The notes below the pieces were generated by a model. That model did no database searches and had not been told where the DNA came from. It saw only the letters and a list, made by a program, of their open reading frames with translations. 54,507 nt of DNA. Source: Paracoccaceae bacterium. GTDB lineage: Bacteria > Pseudomonadota > Alphaproteobacteria > Rhizobiales > Stappiaceae. Below are positions 16,300-25,398 of the stretch, piece after piece; the first letter of the stretch is position 1; every line of letters starts with the position of its first letter. The translations under genes were made by a program, and so were the position numbers. The DNA lies in contig JABXHV010000024.1 in NCBI GenBank assembly GCA_013373445.1, positions 1 through 54,507 on the forward strand, read 5' to 3'.

Positions 16300-16424
16300 G
16301 TTGGAGTAGGGGGCGTGGCAGCTTCCCCTTTTCGCTGCCTGCATTTGACAACTGTCAGGCATTCCGGTTTATAAGTTCACCTTCCTAATTTCTTTCCAAT
16401 TTCTTCCCTCTCCAGGTCTGGCCG

Positions 16425-17183
16425 ATGCCATCTGAAATTGAACAACGAGATCACCGCGAAACCGAGCAGGTGGAGCCTCAGCGGGTTTGGTTCTTTCGCG
16501 GTTTACGCGCGATGGTCTCTATTCCGGCGTTGATACTGACGGCTGCCTTCGTCGGCTATGCTGGGATGGCACGGGCAAGTGGCCTGTCGCTCGGCGAAAC
16601 GCTGTTGATGTCGGGCTTGGTCTGGGCGCTGCCATCGGTTGTCGTACTGACTGGCGCGATTACCTCCGGCCTTGGCATGATACCGGCGGCAATTGCGGTG
16701 ACGCTTGCCTCTGTTCGTCTGATGCCGATGACGATGGCGCTGATCCCGGTCGTGAAAGATGGCAAGAAAAGCAACAAGCTCCTGCTTCTGTTTGCCTCGC
16801 ATTTTGTTGCCGTGACTGCATGGGTCTATGCGATGCGGAATTTGCCCGAGATGCCGCGACACGGGCGTTTGGCATTTTTCGTTGGCTTCGGTTTCGGCCT
16901 GTCTAGTGTTGTCACCATGATCACCGGCATTGCCTATGTGATGGTCGAAAAGATGCCGCCGCTGCTGTCGGCCAGTCTTTTCATCCTGACGCCGATCTAC
17001 TTTCTTTGTTCCTTGTGGAGCGCCGCGCGTTTCAACGCGGACAAGACCTCCATGGTGGCCGGTCTGGTTTTGGGACCGATCTTTCACATCTACGAACCGG
17101 AACTCGGTCTGCTGTGGACTGGCATTTTGGGTGGCTCGTTGGCGTATGTCGCGACGCGGCTGGCTGAAAGGAGGTTCCGGTGA
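16425..17183 (+). CDS. azlC: AzlC family branched-chain amino acid exporter subunit
   Basis: 252 residues with a polar N-terminus (about 1-28) and seven or eight membrane helices. The features match AzlC: FVGYAGMARASGLSLGETLLMSGLVWA near the start and a VRLMPMTMALIP motif in the middle. AzlC with AzlD exports branched-chain amino acids or analogues such as azaleucine. The stop overlaps the next start by 4 bases (azlD), so translation is coupled. The start is ATG 16425. Substrate assignment rests on family, not on sequence detail. Confidence 0.9.
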   Translation: MPSEIEQRDHRETEQVEPQRVWFFRGLRAMVSIPALILTAAFVGYAGMARASGLSLGETLLMSGLVWALPSVVVLTGAITSGLGMIPAAIAVTLASVRLMPMTMALIPVVKDGKKSNKLLLLFASHFVAVTAWVYAMRNLPEMPRHGRLAFFVGFGFGLSSVVTMITGIAYVMVEKMPPLLSASLFILTPIYFLCSLWSAARFNADKTSMVAGLVLGPIFHIYEPELGLLWTGILGGSLAYVATRLAERRFR

Positions 17184-17524
17184 CTGATCAATGGTGGTGG
17201 AATTATGCCATGATCCTGGTCGCGGGCTGGATAGCGACCGACATATGGCGCTGGATTGGCGTTTTTGCAGGCGGCAAACTGCGTGAAGACGGCGAGTTGC
17301 TGATCTGGGTGCGCTGCGTGGCAACAGCGCTGGTGGCCGGAGTGATTGCCCGGTTGATCCTGTTTCCGTCAGGTGCCCTGGCCGAAATGCCCATGTGGTT
17401 GCGGGCCGCATCTGCCATCATTGGTTTTGCTGTCTTTTCTATTACAGGGCAAAAAGTCGTTTATGGCGTTTTGTCGGGTGTCATTGTCCTGATTGCCGGC
17501 TGGTTCCTCATTGGCGGTGTGTGA
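17180..17524 (+). CDS. azlD: AzlD family small subunit of branched-chain amino acid exporter
   Basis: 114 residues with four hydrophobic segments, the size and layout of AzlD. Its GTG start overlaps the azlC stop by 4 bases, giving stoichiometric expression of the two-part exporter. The RCVATALVAGVIARLILFP segment and the closing VIVLIAGWFL helix fit the family. No independent promoter is likely. Confidence 0.88.
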   Translation: MTDQWWWNYAMILVAGWIATDIWRWIGVFAGGKLREDGELLIWVRCVATALVAGVIARLILFPSGALAEMPMWLRAASAIIGFAVFSITGQKVVYGVLSGVIVLIAGWFLIGGV

Positions 17525-17689
17525 GGGCGTCGCCTAGATTTCATCGCTTTCATTTACGCAGCCGAGGAAAACGCCGGGGGGCGATGCCTGTTCCGGCCTT
17601 CATAGATCTGTGTCATTGCGTGCACGATATCGCTGACGGTAGTGCGCAGTTCTGGCGGGTCCAGCACTCCCAGTTCGGCGCAGTCTTTG

Positions 17690-18112
17690 TCAGAGCGCTG
17701 CGCGGATTTTCTCTGCCTGGGCTGCGAGCAGATCATTATCCGCCATTTCGCCCGTGTGCGGCCGCAAGGCAACGCCTTCATGGCGTGGAATGACGTGTAC
17801 ATGGGTGTGAAACACGACTTGTCCGCCAGCGCTTTCTGAGAACTGCTGCACCGTCGTGCCATCGGCTTCAAAGGCCTTGAAAACGGCCCTGGCCATGATC
17901 TGGGTGGTCTTGGCAACTGCTGCCAGATCGTCAGGGTCGATATCCAGAATGTTGCGGGAAGGGGCTTTGGGGATGACCAGGACATGTCCATCCGCACGTG
18001 GCATGATGTCCATGATCACAAAGGTCTTGTCATCTTCGTAGAGCTTGTGACACGGCAACTCACCACGCAGGATTTTTGCAAACACATTGTCGTTGTCATA
18101 GGCGACGGTCAT
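17690..18112 (-). CDS. HIT family nucleotide hydrolase
   Basis: 140 residues, complete. The histidine triad is HTHVHVIPR near residue 100, with the opening FAKILRGELPCHKLYED and VIPKAPSRNILD typical of the HINT/Hit branch. These proteins hydrolyse adenosine phosphoramidates or dinucleotide polyphosphates. Start ATG 18112 is followed upstream by about 155 bases before the next gene on the same strand. A long antisense-frame open region over its 3' half has no coding character. Confidence 0.92.
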   Translation of the reverse strand: MTVAYDNDNVFAKILRGELPCHKLYEDDKTFVIMDIMPRADGHVLVIPKAPSRNILDIDPDDLAAVAKTTQIMARAVFKAFEADGTTVQQFSESAGGQVVFHTHVHVIPRHEGVALRPHTGEMADNDLLAAQAEKIRAAL

Positions 18113-18268
18113 TTTCCTGCTCCCGAAATGGACCTTCTGTTGGCACTGGTCCGCCCAAAGACTCTATCGAAAACGGGCAATGAACCGCAAGATATTTGCA
18201 TGAAGATGCATGATTTATTGTGGTTTTTCGCGTTGTGCCCGGTTTGTCAGTCCGTTTTGTCCCAGCGG

Positions 18269-19531
18269 TTAATCAGACCCGGTCTCCGTCTTTTTGAATG
18301 GAGCGTGTTCGCTCAGATAAGAACTTTCCTGATCCACCATTTCGCGTTCCTGGGTCAAGAAGTGGGCGACGGCCTCCCGCAGGCCCGGGTGATCAATCCA
18401 GTGGGCGGAATAAGTTGTCTTTGGTAGATAGCCACGCGCCAATTTGTGTTCGCCCTGCGCGCCTGCTTCGACGCTTTTGAGACCACGCTGAATGGCAAAC
18501 TCGATTGCCTGGTAATAGCAAATTTCAAAATGCAGGTAGGGGTGATGTTCGGTGCAGCCCCAATTGCGCCCGAACAAGGTGTCCGAGCCGATGAAATTCA
18601 GCGCTCCGGCGATATACTCGCCGTCGCGTTTTGCCATGATCAGCAAGATATCGTTGGCCATGCGCTCGCCGATCAGCGAGAAGAAGGTGCGGTTCAAATA
18701 GGGCGTTCCCCATTTGCGTCCGCCGGTGTCCAGATAGAAAGTGTAAAAGGCATCCCAGTGTTCTTCGGTAAGATCACTGCCGGTGAGCCATTCGACTGTC
18801 AGTCCGGCGCTCAAGGCTTCGCGGCGCTCTTTCTTGATGGCCTTTCTCTTGCGCGAGGCGAGAGATTGCAGAAAAGCGTCAAAGTCCGCGTAGTTGTTGT
18901 TTTCAAAATGAAATTGCTTGTCGGTCCTTTGGAGGTATCCCGCTTCACCAAGAAGATCCCATTCATCCTCAGTGGTGAAGGTGGCATGGACGGACGACGC
19001 GCCGCTGCGCTTGCCGATCTCGATCAGGCCAGAGGCGAGGGCCTTGTAACCGCTTTCCTGATGAATGTGCGGTGACAGCAGGAACCTGCGTCCGGTTGCT
19101 GGTGTAAAGGGCACGCACACCTGAATTTTGGGATAGTATTCTCCACCTGCCCGGTAGAAGGCGTCGGCCCAGCCATGGTCGAAAACATATTCGCCCTGGC
19201 TGTGGTTTTTCAAATAAGCCGGAACAGCTCCCCAAACCTCGCCTTGAGCCGTTTCAAGGATCAGGTGGCGGGGCATCCAGCCTGTTTCAAGCGTTGCACA
19301 GCCCGACTGTTCCAGAGCTTCCAGAAAAGCATGTGACAGGAATGGATTGTAGGCCGTTTCCGGCGCTTCTCCCTCAATGGTGTGGGTGATTACGCCTTCT
19401 GCCTTGCGCTGCCAGCCGGGATTCGCGACGCTGTCCCAAACGTCAGCAGGCACTTGTGTGAGTGAGGACAGGACCCGCAGATGGGCGTCCTCATTCGTCG
19501 AATTTTCCGTTTCAGGAGTGCGCGCGGACAT
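18269..19531 (-). CDS. FemAB/GNAT-like acyltransferase (DUF482, peptidogalycan family)
   Basis: 420 residues. It matches the DUF482/COG3146 family, which has a duplicated GNAT fold related to FemAB aminoacyltransferases. Segments include NPFLSHAFLEALEQSG, GWMPRHLIL, the GEYVFDHGWADAF motif, a VPFTPATGRRFL stretch and, near the end, the ACQ-type SVEAGAQGEHKLARGY loop. The family is proposed to act on cell-wall or lipid-linked substrates, but its reaction is not established. The start is ATG 19531. The gene follows gdpD and ridA on the same strand, with gaps of about 108 and 31 bases. Confidence 0.88.
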   Translation of the reverse strand: MSARTPETENSTNEDAHLRVLSSLTQVPADVWDSVANPGWQRKAEGVITHTIEGEAPETAYNPFLSHAFLEALEQSGCATLETGWMPRHLILETAQGEVWGAVPAYLKNHSQGEYVFDHGWADAFYRAGGEYYPKIQVCVPFTPATGRRFLLSPHIHQESGYKALASGLIEIGKRSGASSVHATFTTEDEWDLLGEAGYLQRTDKQFHFENNNYADFDAFLQSLASRKRKAIKKERREALSAGLTVEWLTGSDLTEEHWDAFYTFYLDTGGRKWGTPYLNRTFFSLIGERMANDILLIMAKRDGEYIAGALNFIGSDTLFGRNWGCTEHHPYLHFEICYYQAIEFAIQRGLKSVEAGAQGEHKLARGYLPKTTYSAHWIDHPGLREAVAHFLTQEREMVDQESSYLSEHAPFKKTETGSD

Positions 19532-19639
19532 TATGGGCCTTGGGGGCTAAGAGCGGGAGAGAGCTGTGATTGCTCCTTCCTTGAATCTAGCGCGTTCAGG
19601 CTTCACTGCAAGGCCAAGCGTTTCAGGTTTTGTGCTTTT

Positions 19640-20401
19640 TTAGCTGGCGTCCGGATCAAAACCTTCAAAAACCATTTGATCGGCATAGCGTTTTGCCATC
19701 GCACGCTGCTCTGGTGTGCGAACCGTCCACGTCATGACTGGTATGCGGAAAAGATTACGCCAGATGGATGGACCTATGGCGTCGAGGACATTGACGCCAT
19801 AAGAAATGAAATGTGGCCGGGTGCGTGGAATGTGCAGCATATGGCGGAAGATGAATCGTTCCATGCGGCTGAAACGGGCATAATCCGCCGCGTTTTTTGC
19901 GTCGTCCGCGACAATACCGCGTAAGACTTCTGGGTTATGCTCGCGTGCAATCGACAGCATGTCGGGATCAAATGTCTTAATGCAAACCGGACCTTGGTAG
20001 GCGGCTACCTGATCGACCACATGTCGGACAAAGTCAGCTTGAGCATCGGTCGTGTGACGTGATTTTATCTCGATAACCAGCGGAACCTGGCCCTTCACCA
20101 AGGCAAACAGGTCGTTGAGCAACCAGAGCTTGTCAGCGCTGTCCTTCATCGAAATGCCCGTCAGCTCTGCTGCGGTCATGTTGATGACACGGCCTTCAGA
20201 GTTCGTCAGACGCTCCAATGTGTAGTCATGAAACACCAGTGCCTCGCCGTCGGCGGTTTCCTGAACATCAACTTCAATTCCAAAACCCTTGGCGATGGCA
20301 GCAGATATGGCACTCGGAGAGTTTTCGATGATGCCGTCTGCCTTTGAATGATAACCGCGGTGGGCGATCGGGCGGGCAATGATGTTTGCGATAGCGCTCA
20401 T
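19640..20401 (-). CDS. Glycerophosphodiester phosphodiesterase
   Basis: 253 residues, a full GDPD TIM barrel without a signal peptide and therefore cytoplasmic. Active-site landmarks are AHRGYHSK with the ENS pair, IEVDVQET and VFHDYTLERLT, which hold the metal ligands and the two catalytic histidines. It releases glycerol-3-phosphate from glycerophosphodiesters during phospholipid turnover. The closing PVMTWTVRTPEQ...DGF-like region (VFEGFDPD) is also typical. ridA lies 31 bases upstream on the same strand, suggesting one transcript. Confidence 0.93.
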   Translation of the reverse strand: MSAIANIIARPIAHRGYHSKADGIIENSPSAISAAIAKGFGIEVDVQETADGEALVFHDYTLERLTNSEGRVINMTAAELTGISMKDSADKLWLLNDLFALVKGQVPLVIEIKSRHTTDAQADFVRHVVDQVAAYQGPVCIKTFDPDMLSIAREHNPEVLRGIVADDAKNAADYARFSRMERFIFRHMLHIPRTRPHFISYGVNVLDAIGPSIWRNLFRIPVMTWTVRTPEQRAMAKRYADQMVFEGFDPDAS

Positions 20402-20432
20402 GGTTTGCTCTGGGGGCTCTGGTTTCTAAGGA

Positions 20433-20897
20433 TCAGGCGATCTCGAAAATAGCTTCGATCTCAACGGCAACGCCGAAGGGGAGCGCACCTGCGCTGACGG
20501 CAGAACGTGCGTGACGGCCATTTTCGCCCAGGACTTCCACCATGAAATCGGAAGCGCCGTTGATCACTTTTGGCTGCTCGGTGAAATCCGGCGTCGAATT
20601 CACAAAGCCGACCAGCTTGACGAGGCGCTTGATCTTGGACAAGTCACCGGTCGCTGCTTTCGCCTGGCTCAAAAGGTTGATTGCACAGAGTTTTGCGGCC
20701 TCATTGGCTTCATCGGCGGTGTAGGTTTCGCCAACCTTTCCGACGAACTCCAGGCCTTCGCTCGTCATCGGCAGTTGGCCGGAAATGAAGAGCTGGTTGC
20801 CGGTGACAACATAGGGAACATAGTTGGCAGCAGGCGCAGGCGCTGTTGGCAATGTAACGCCAAGCTCTTCAAGACGTTTTTCGATCGCATTCGACAT
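20433..20897 (-). CDS. RidA/YjgF/UK114 family protein (Rid2-type)
   Basis: 154 residues, longer than archetypal RidA (about 128) as in the subfamily with an N-terminal EKRLEELGVTLP segment. It includes FISGQLPM and the terminal LPFGVAVEIEAIFE. RidA hydrolyses reactive enamine/imine intermediates from PLP enzymes. The archetypal catalytic Arg of RidA lies in a motif followed by PxR(T/S); here the equivalent stretch reads GRHARSAVSAGALPFG, so a Rid-subfamily enzyme with different specificity is likely. It is first in the ridA-gdpD run and divergent from the eipB-like gene. Confidence 0.88.
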   Translation of the reverse strand: MSNAIEKRLEELGVTLPTAPAPAANYVPYVVTGNQLFISGQLPMTSEGLEFVGKVGETYTADEANEAAKLCAINLLSQAKAATGDLSKIKRLVKLVGFVNSTPDFTEQPKVINGASDFMVEVLGENGRHARSAVSAGALPFGVAVEIEAIFEIA

Positions 20898-21128
20898 ATG
20901 TCTTCTCCGTGAGGGGAAACTGATGGTTTGTCATCGCGCAAACAAAGCGGGCTTTCAAGGGCGAAGTTGATTGGTCGATGCGCTCGGTCTCTGATCCACT
21001 GACCTTGAAGTTTACAGTCCCCAGTTTTTGAAAAACGTGACCGCTTCTAGGTGGTGCTTGGAACGGTTCCATCGTAGGCTTCTTGAAGATCCATATGAGG
21101 CGCAGGGTAGTTGCGCAGGAGAGACGAA

Positions 21129-21968
21129 ATGCGGCGGCGGCTGTTGAAACTAACCAGTGTTGTTTTTGCTTTTTCCGGTGCCTTCGGCGCCTCGCCAGTT
21201 TTCGCAAAAACAGCATTGGAAGCTATCGAGTTTGCTCCTCACCGGGCCGTCTATGATCTGAAGCTGGTAGAAGGTGCAGATGCGCCTGAGGTGTCAGCAG
21301 CCCGTGGCCGGCTCGTCTATGAATTCCTGGGTAGCCAATGCGAAGGCTATAGCGTCAACTTGCGCTTCGTGACTGAATTCGCAAATCCTGAGGGAAAGAC
21401 GCAGTTGGTGGATCAGCGGATGACGTCTTATGAGGCTGGCAATGACAGCAGTTTCCGCTTTTTGTCCGAGACGCACGTGGACGGCAAGCTGGTGGAAAAC
21501 GTCGAGGGATCGGCGGACACTTCCGATAAAGCCAAGACCGTGACCTTGAAGAAGCCGGAGGACGTCAGCTTTGATGTCGATAAGCTGGTGGTTTTTCCAA
21601 CATCTCACATGAAGCGTATTGTTGCTGCAGCCAATGACGGCGACAGGTTGCTCAATGTGGATATATTCGACGGAACAGACGGCGGCGATGCTGTTTACAA
21701 GACGACGGTCGTTATCGGGGCTCCCGATAAGGACGTGCTGTTCGACGCAGGTCCATCGCTGGAAAAAGTGCGCTTTTGGCCGGTTTCCTTGTCTTATTTC
21801 GAGAGCGCTCCCAAGGAACGGCAGGAACAGCAACCTGAATATGTCCTGCAGATGAAGCTGTTTGAAAACGGTGTGACCGGTGACATGACCATGGACTATG
21901 GTGACTTTGCGATGAAGGGCACATTGGACGAGCTGGAATTGTTGGAGCAGAGCGCCTGCACAGACTGA
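21129..21968 (+). CDS. eipB: EipB-family cell envelope integrity protein (DUF1849)
   Basis: 279 residues from ATG 21129, preceded by AGGAG at 7 bases. A signal peptide (about 1-26, ending PVFAK) precedes a periplasmic beta-spiral domain. It matches EipB (DUF1849), described in Brucella: FAPHRAVYDLKL, ARGRLVYEFLGSQCEGY, FVTEFANPEG. The two cysteines (about residues 71 and 277) match the disulfide pair that stabilises EipB. EipB supports envelope integrity in Hyphomicrobiales, genetically linked to the TPR protein TtpA. The gene is monocistronic and convergent with dinB. Confidence 0.9.
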   Translation: MRRRLLKLTSVVFAFSGAFGASPVFAKTALEAIEFAPHRAVYDLKLVEGADAPEVSAARGRLVYEFLGSQCEGYSVNLRFVTEFANPEGKTQLVDQRMTSYEAGNDSSFRFLSETHVDGKLVENVEGSADTSDKAKTVTLKKPEDVSFDVDKLVVFPTSHMKRIVAAANDGDRLLNVDIFDGTDGGDAVYKTTVVIGAPDKDVLFDAGPSLEKVRFWPVSLSYFESAPKERQEQQPEYVLQMKLFENGVTGDMTMDYGDFAMKGTLDELELLEQSACTD

Positions 21969-21969
21969 C

Positions 21970-23295
21970 CTAGTCCCGTCGGCTTTTGCGCGTTTGATGG
22001 AGCAAACCGCGTTCCACGGCCGTCTTGCCGAATTTCGAGCGCAGCGTGTCCATCGCCAATTCCGCCTGTTTGCGGCGCTCTGAGCCATCATCCAGCAGAT
22101 CAAGAGGATCGGCCTGCTCAGGTGTCGTGAGTTCACTCAGTCCAATTCCAATGAGTCTGAAACGTCGCCCGTCAATTTCCTTTTCCAGGAGACTGACACC
22201 AGTTCGAAAGATACGGTCCGCGAGCTGGGTCGGGTCGGATAGCTGCCTGGATCGAGTGATTGTCTTGAAGGCGTCGGTCTTGAGTTTCATGGTCACAGTC
22301 CGCCCGGCATAGCCTTGTTGCTTCATGCGGCGGGAGACTTTTTCAGACAGTTCCAACAGCGCAGGTCGCAGCCGTTCAAGGCTCGCAATGTCGGTGTTGA
22401 AGGTTGTCTCTGCGCTGATACTCTTGGTCTCGCGTTCCGGCTTGACCGAGCGCAGATCCTCACCCTTCGATAGTTTGGCCAGGCGAAGCCCCATGGTGCC
22501 ATAGCGCCGTGTCAGATCATTGGCATCCATTGTCTGCAGTTGGCCAATAGTCTTGATGCCGTCGGCAGCGAGCTTGCCCTGAAACACTTTGCCGACACCC
22601 CAGATCATGCTGACGGGCTTGTCCTGCAAAAAAGTCTTGGCTTCTTGTTGTCCGATCACCGAGAAACCGCGCGGCTTGTCGAGATCAGAGGCGAGTTTTG
22701 CCAGAAATTTGTTGGGAGCCAGGCCCACGCTGGCGCTAATGCCGATGTCCGCCTCCATATCACGAATGAATTTGGCCAGTACCTCGACGGGCGTTGCATG
22801 GTGCACGCGCTGTGTTCCAGACAGGTCGAGGAAGGCTTCGTCGATTGAGAGCGGTTCAACACTGGGGGTGAGGGCACGCATACGATCGCGAATTTCATGC
22901 CCAACCTTGGAGTACTTCTCCATGTTCGGGCGGATCACCACTGCATCCGGACAGGCTTCCATGGCCTTGAACATTGGCATTGCGGAATGAACGCCGTGAA
23001 TGCGGGCGATGTAGCAACAGGTCGAAACAACGCCGCGCTGGCCGCCGCCAATGATCACCGGATAGTCGCGTAGCTCCGGATTGTCTCGCTTTTCCACGGA
23101 CGCAAAGAACGCATCACAGTCGATGTGAGCAATGGAGAGTTCGTCCAGTTCCGGGTGCTTTAACAGTCTGGGGCTGCCGCAAGAAGAACATCTGCTGCGG
23201 CTCGTGGCCATGCGCGCACCGCAATCCCGGCATAAAGCCCTTGGCGCGGACGGCGCCGAATAGCTTGAAGAATGTGGGTCTGGCGATGATGTCAT
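21970..23295 (-). CDS. dinB: DNA polymerase IV with N-terminal zinc ribbon
   Basis: About 441 residues from ATG 23295; an in-frame GTG at 23373 overlapping the upstream gene is possible. A Cys-x2-Cys...Cys-x2-Cys ribbon (CRDCGAR and CSSCGSPR) precedes the Y-family polymerase. Palm motifs [15 protein letters not shown] and [11 protein letters not shown] carry the metal-binding acids. The thumb/little-finger part extends to about 400. It performs error-prone translesion synthesis. The ribbon-bearing form is known in Rhizobiales. It follows DUF3572 and a HAD gene on the same strand, 34 bases after the latter. The start lacks a clear Shine-Dalgarno. Confidence 0.93.
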   Translation of the reverse strand: MTSSPDPHSSSYSAPSAPRALCRDCGARMATSRSRCSSCGSPRLLKHPELDELSIAHIDCDAFFASVEKRDNPELRDYPVIIGGGQRGVVSTCCYIARIHGVHSAMPMFKAMEACPDAVVIRPNMEKYSKVGHEIRDRMRALTPSVEPLSIDEAFLDLSGTQRVHHATPVEVLAKFIRDMEADIGISASVGLAPNKFLAKLASDLDKPRGFSVIGQQEAKTFLQDKPVSMIWGVGKVFQGKLAADGIKTIGQLQTMDANDLTRRYGTMGLRLAKLSKGEDLRSVKPERETKSISAETTFNTDIASLERLRPALLELSEKVSRRMKQQGYAGRTVTMKLKTDAFKTITRSRQLSDPTQLADRIFRTGVSLLEKEIDGRRFRLIGIGLSELTTPEQADPLDLLDDGSERRKQAELAMDTLRSKFGKTAVERGLLHQTRKSRRD

Positions 23296-23329
23296 AAAAT
23301 GGCAACCGACGAAGCGCGACACAAAGATG

Positions 23330-24001
23330 CTAGGCGTTTTCCAGTGTAGCGACAATGAAGTCGTGTGTCTCACCCCAGTTGCCGGTCAGGAGATCAATGT
23401 GGGGCGCTTTCGGCATGGCGGCGAGAAACCGCTTGTCAGCAATGAATTGCACTAGTTTTGCTGACGGCAGGCTGGCTTTCACCGAGCTGTGGTTGGCAGG
23501 GCTGTCGTCGATGAACACCACCGGTGATGGTCTACCTGCTGACAGCGCTGCCACCGCGCCGCCCTTGGGGCCAGAGTTTGTCAGCACCGGAAAGCGCAGG
23601 TCATACTCTGCAAGGAGCTTCTCTCGTGCCGGTTTGTTGTGGTCGCCCGGCAAATTGGTCAGCAGCACGACGTCATGGGTTTTCCAGAGCGCATTCAGAG
23701 CCTCAGATGCGCCATCCACCAAATGTTGTTGATGGCATTCACGGTCAAAGAGCATCTGAAGATGCTGTCGGACGACTTCGCTCGGAAGAGGTTCTTGCGT
23801 TTGCCTGTGCACAATGTTGCCGATGAAGCGGTAATTGTGGTCAAGAAAATGCATATCGTGCTCGGCAAGATAGATTTCCAGATGCGATATGAGATGAAGG
23901 ATTACCTCATCGACATCACAGATCACCAGGGGGCGTGAGGACTTCGGGAGAGCGGCTATTTGTGCTGCTACATGGGGCAGAACCGGCGTTGGTTCAGGCA
24001 T
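23330..24001 (-). CDS. HAD-superfamily phosphatase-like protein
   Basis: 223 residues with HAD motifs in order: DVDEV (motif I, DxD, about residue 29), LLTNLPG (motif II, Thr), a Lys near KGGAV (motif III) and FIDDSPANH (motif IV acids). All core catalytic residues are present, so a Mg2+-dependent phosphatase or similar phosphotransfer is expected; the substrate is unknown. Its start overlaps the DUF3572 stop by 8 bases and dinB follows after 34 bases, forming a small operon. Confidence 0.85.
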   Translation of the reverse strand: MPEPTPVLPHVAAQIAALPKSSRPLVICDVDEVILHLISHLEIYLAEHDMHFLDHNYRFIGNIVHRQTQEPLPSEVVRQHLQMLFDRECHQQHLVDGASEALNALWKTHDVVLLTNLPGDHNKPAREKLLAEYDLRFPVLTNSGPKGGAVAALSAGRPSPVVFIDDSPANHSSVKASLPSAKLVQFIADKRFLAAMPKAPHIDLLTGNWGETHDFIVATLENA

Positions 24002-24293
24002 AGTCCGATGGATCCCCGGCCAGCTCGAAGCGCGCTGCGGCGATCAAGGTGGGGCGCAGGCCAATGTTTTCACAGTAGCTGAGCAGAAGGGCCTCATCGC
24101 TCATGTAGAATTCCAGAACGCCGGCAAGAAACCCCGGCTCCTCCGCCGCAATGCGAATGGATTCTGGCCCGATTCCGGCCAGAGCGAGAAAACGACCAAC
24201 GAGTTCGGGATCACGTGTCAGGTGGATAAGCGCATCCATTGCAATTTCCTGCGCTTTTTCGAACGTCATTGGCGATGGCTTGGTGCCTTGCAT
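23994..24293 (-). CDS. DUF3572 family protein
   Basis: 99 residues, helical, acidic and cytoplasmic. It matches the DUF3572 pattern: AQEIAMDALIHLTRDPELVGRFLALAGIGP followed by FLAGVLEFYMSDEALLLSYC. Function unknown. This is the first gene of the DUF3572-HAD-dinB unit and is divergent from divK; an 8-base overlap couples it to the HAD gene. The order next to dinB and divK is common in Hyphomicrobiales. Confidence 0.85.
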   Translation of the reverse strand: MQGTKPSPMTFEKAQEIAMDALIHLTRDPELVGRFLALAGIGPESIRIAAEEPGFLAGVLEFYMSDEALLLSYCENIGLRPTLIAAARFELAGDPSDYA

Positions 24294-24432
24294 TGTAAAT
24301 TTTTGCCTTTCTGAAACGATTCCGCGTTAAAAGACGCTACAGTGGACCAGGGACGCTTGCCAGCATTTGCTGAACATGGCAGGCAATCAAGTGATTATCA
24401 CCGGCATTTGGCCGGAGCTGAAAGGCCTAAAC

Positions 24433-24807
24433 ATGGCGAAAACCGTGCTGATCGTGGAAGACAACGAGCTGAACATGAAATTGTTTCATGACCTGCTCGA
24501 GGCGCACGGCTACAACACTCTGCAGACACGGACCGGTATCGAGGCTCTCGAGCTGGCGCGGTCGCACACCCCGGATTTGATCTTGATGGACATCCAGCTT
24601 CCCGAGGTCTCCGGCCTCGAGGTTACCAAATGGATCAAGGAAGATGAAGACTTGCGTTCAATTCCTGTCGTCGCTGTGACTGCTTTTGCCATGAAGGGCG
24701 ATGAAGAACGCATCCGTCAAGGTGGGTGTGAAGCCTATATTTCAAAGCCTATCTCCGTGACCCGCTTTTTGGATACAGTCCGGACCTATTTGGGCGAAGC
24801 TTCTTAA
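24433..24807 (+). CDS. divK: Single-domain response regulator DivK
   Basis: 124 residues from ATG 24433 (AAAGG upstream). It is a lone receiver domain: acidic pocket VEDNE, phospho-acceptor Asp53 in LILMDIQLP, Thr in VAVTAFAM and Lys in YISKPIS. The sequence is close to Caulobacter DivK. DivK is phosphorylated and dephosphorylated by the DivJ/PleC-type kinases and controls CckA-CtrA and cell polarity. In most relatives pleD follows in the same operon; here it does not. It is divergent from DUF3572. Confidence 0.93.
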   Translation: MAKTVLIVEDNELNMKLFHDLLEAHGYNTLQTRTGIEALELARSHTPDLILMDIQLPEVSGLEVTKWIKEDEDLRSIPVVAVTAFAMKGDEERIRQGGCEAYISKPISVTRFLDTVRTYLGEAS

Positions 24808-24836
24808 GATATTGACAGTATTTGTTTTATCATTCC

Positions 24837-24861
24837 TTGAGGACCATCGTATGGTCCTCAA
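24837..24861. other. Perfect hairpin downstream of divK
   Basis: TTGAGGACCAT (24837-24847), loop CGT, perfect 11-bp complement to 24861. It is 30 bases after the divK stop but lacks a T tail on the plus strand, while the T-rich flank is on its left. It may act as a terminator or a mRNA 3' end stabiliser. Confidence 0.6.
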
Positions 24862-25398
24862 GCTGTGACGCATGCCAATCGAAGTTCTGTTAAGGTTACG
24901 AGTTTACTAAGTTTTGATGTCGTTCTTTAAATGCTTTCGCGGCACGTTGCTTTTGGGCCGGAAATCTGTAGGTTGTCACTGCGATCAAAAGACTGTTGAA
25001 ACCGACTAATCCTTATCGTGATCGCCTTAGAATTCCCTACGGAATGCTCAGGTCCGCCGCATCTCCTGGGTCCGTGGGGTAGGCCGGTGCAGTAGCATGT
25101 CGAAGAGTGGCCTCCTCGAATACAATGCTCGCACCGGCCGCCTTATCTCTTTTCCTATTTCATACCGTTCAAGCGAAACTACGGTTTTCACCCCTAGCCG
25201 CCTCGCGTTGCACTTCGGGTCAGAAATCCCTCTACGCAACCTATAATTGCTTTGATTTGTATTTGTACTTTAAGTTTATTATTTACTTAGATTGATTGCG
25301 TAAAAATACGTTAGTTTCTTTGTCGTGATCCTATTTACAAATACTTAAGTCGAATCACTTACTTGTGACGCAAAGTAATTCTGACCTATGAGGCAGTT
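24862..25398. other. Long intergenic region between divK and the chemoreceptor gene
   Basis: About 540 bases with no credible gene. It has an AT-rich left part, a GC-rich structured block at about 25020-25240, and a very AT-rich right part leading to the chemoreceptor ribosome site. A 63-codon minus-strand frame at 25048-25239 crosses the hairpin and lacks gene-like features. In relatives this is where pleD lies. Confidence 0.5.
25020..25240. ncRNA. Candidate structured RNA or DNA element
   Basis: A GC-rich block within AT-rich intergenic DNA. The centre folds as one long hairpin: GGCCGGTGC (25082-25090) with GCACCGGCC (25131-25139), AGCAT with ATGCT, TCGA with TCGA, GAG with CTC and a TGGC loop, 21 pairs in 58 bases. 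A small ATTCC-GGAAT hairpin lies at 25032-25045, and GTTGC (25207) pairs with GCAAC (25236). The strand is undetermined: the plus-strand TATAAT at 25243 could serve the downstream gene. It is not recognised as tmRNA, SRP, RNase P or 6S RNA. Confidence 0.4.

Noticed and set aside
17554-17997. A long minus-strand frame over the HIT gene suggesting a frameshifted HIT protein
   Set aside because: The HIT protein in the other frame is complete and ends normally; this frame has shadow-type composition.
25048-25239. A 63-codon minus-strand frame in the divK-chemoreceptor intergenic region
   Set aside because: It crosses a strong hairpin, lacks a ribosome site and has no recognisable protein character.
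25205-25241. A T-arm-like sequence suggesting a tRNA remnant
   Set aside because: The loop does not match TTCRANY, and no matching acceptor or anticodon arm could be found.
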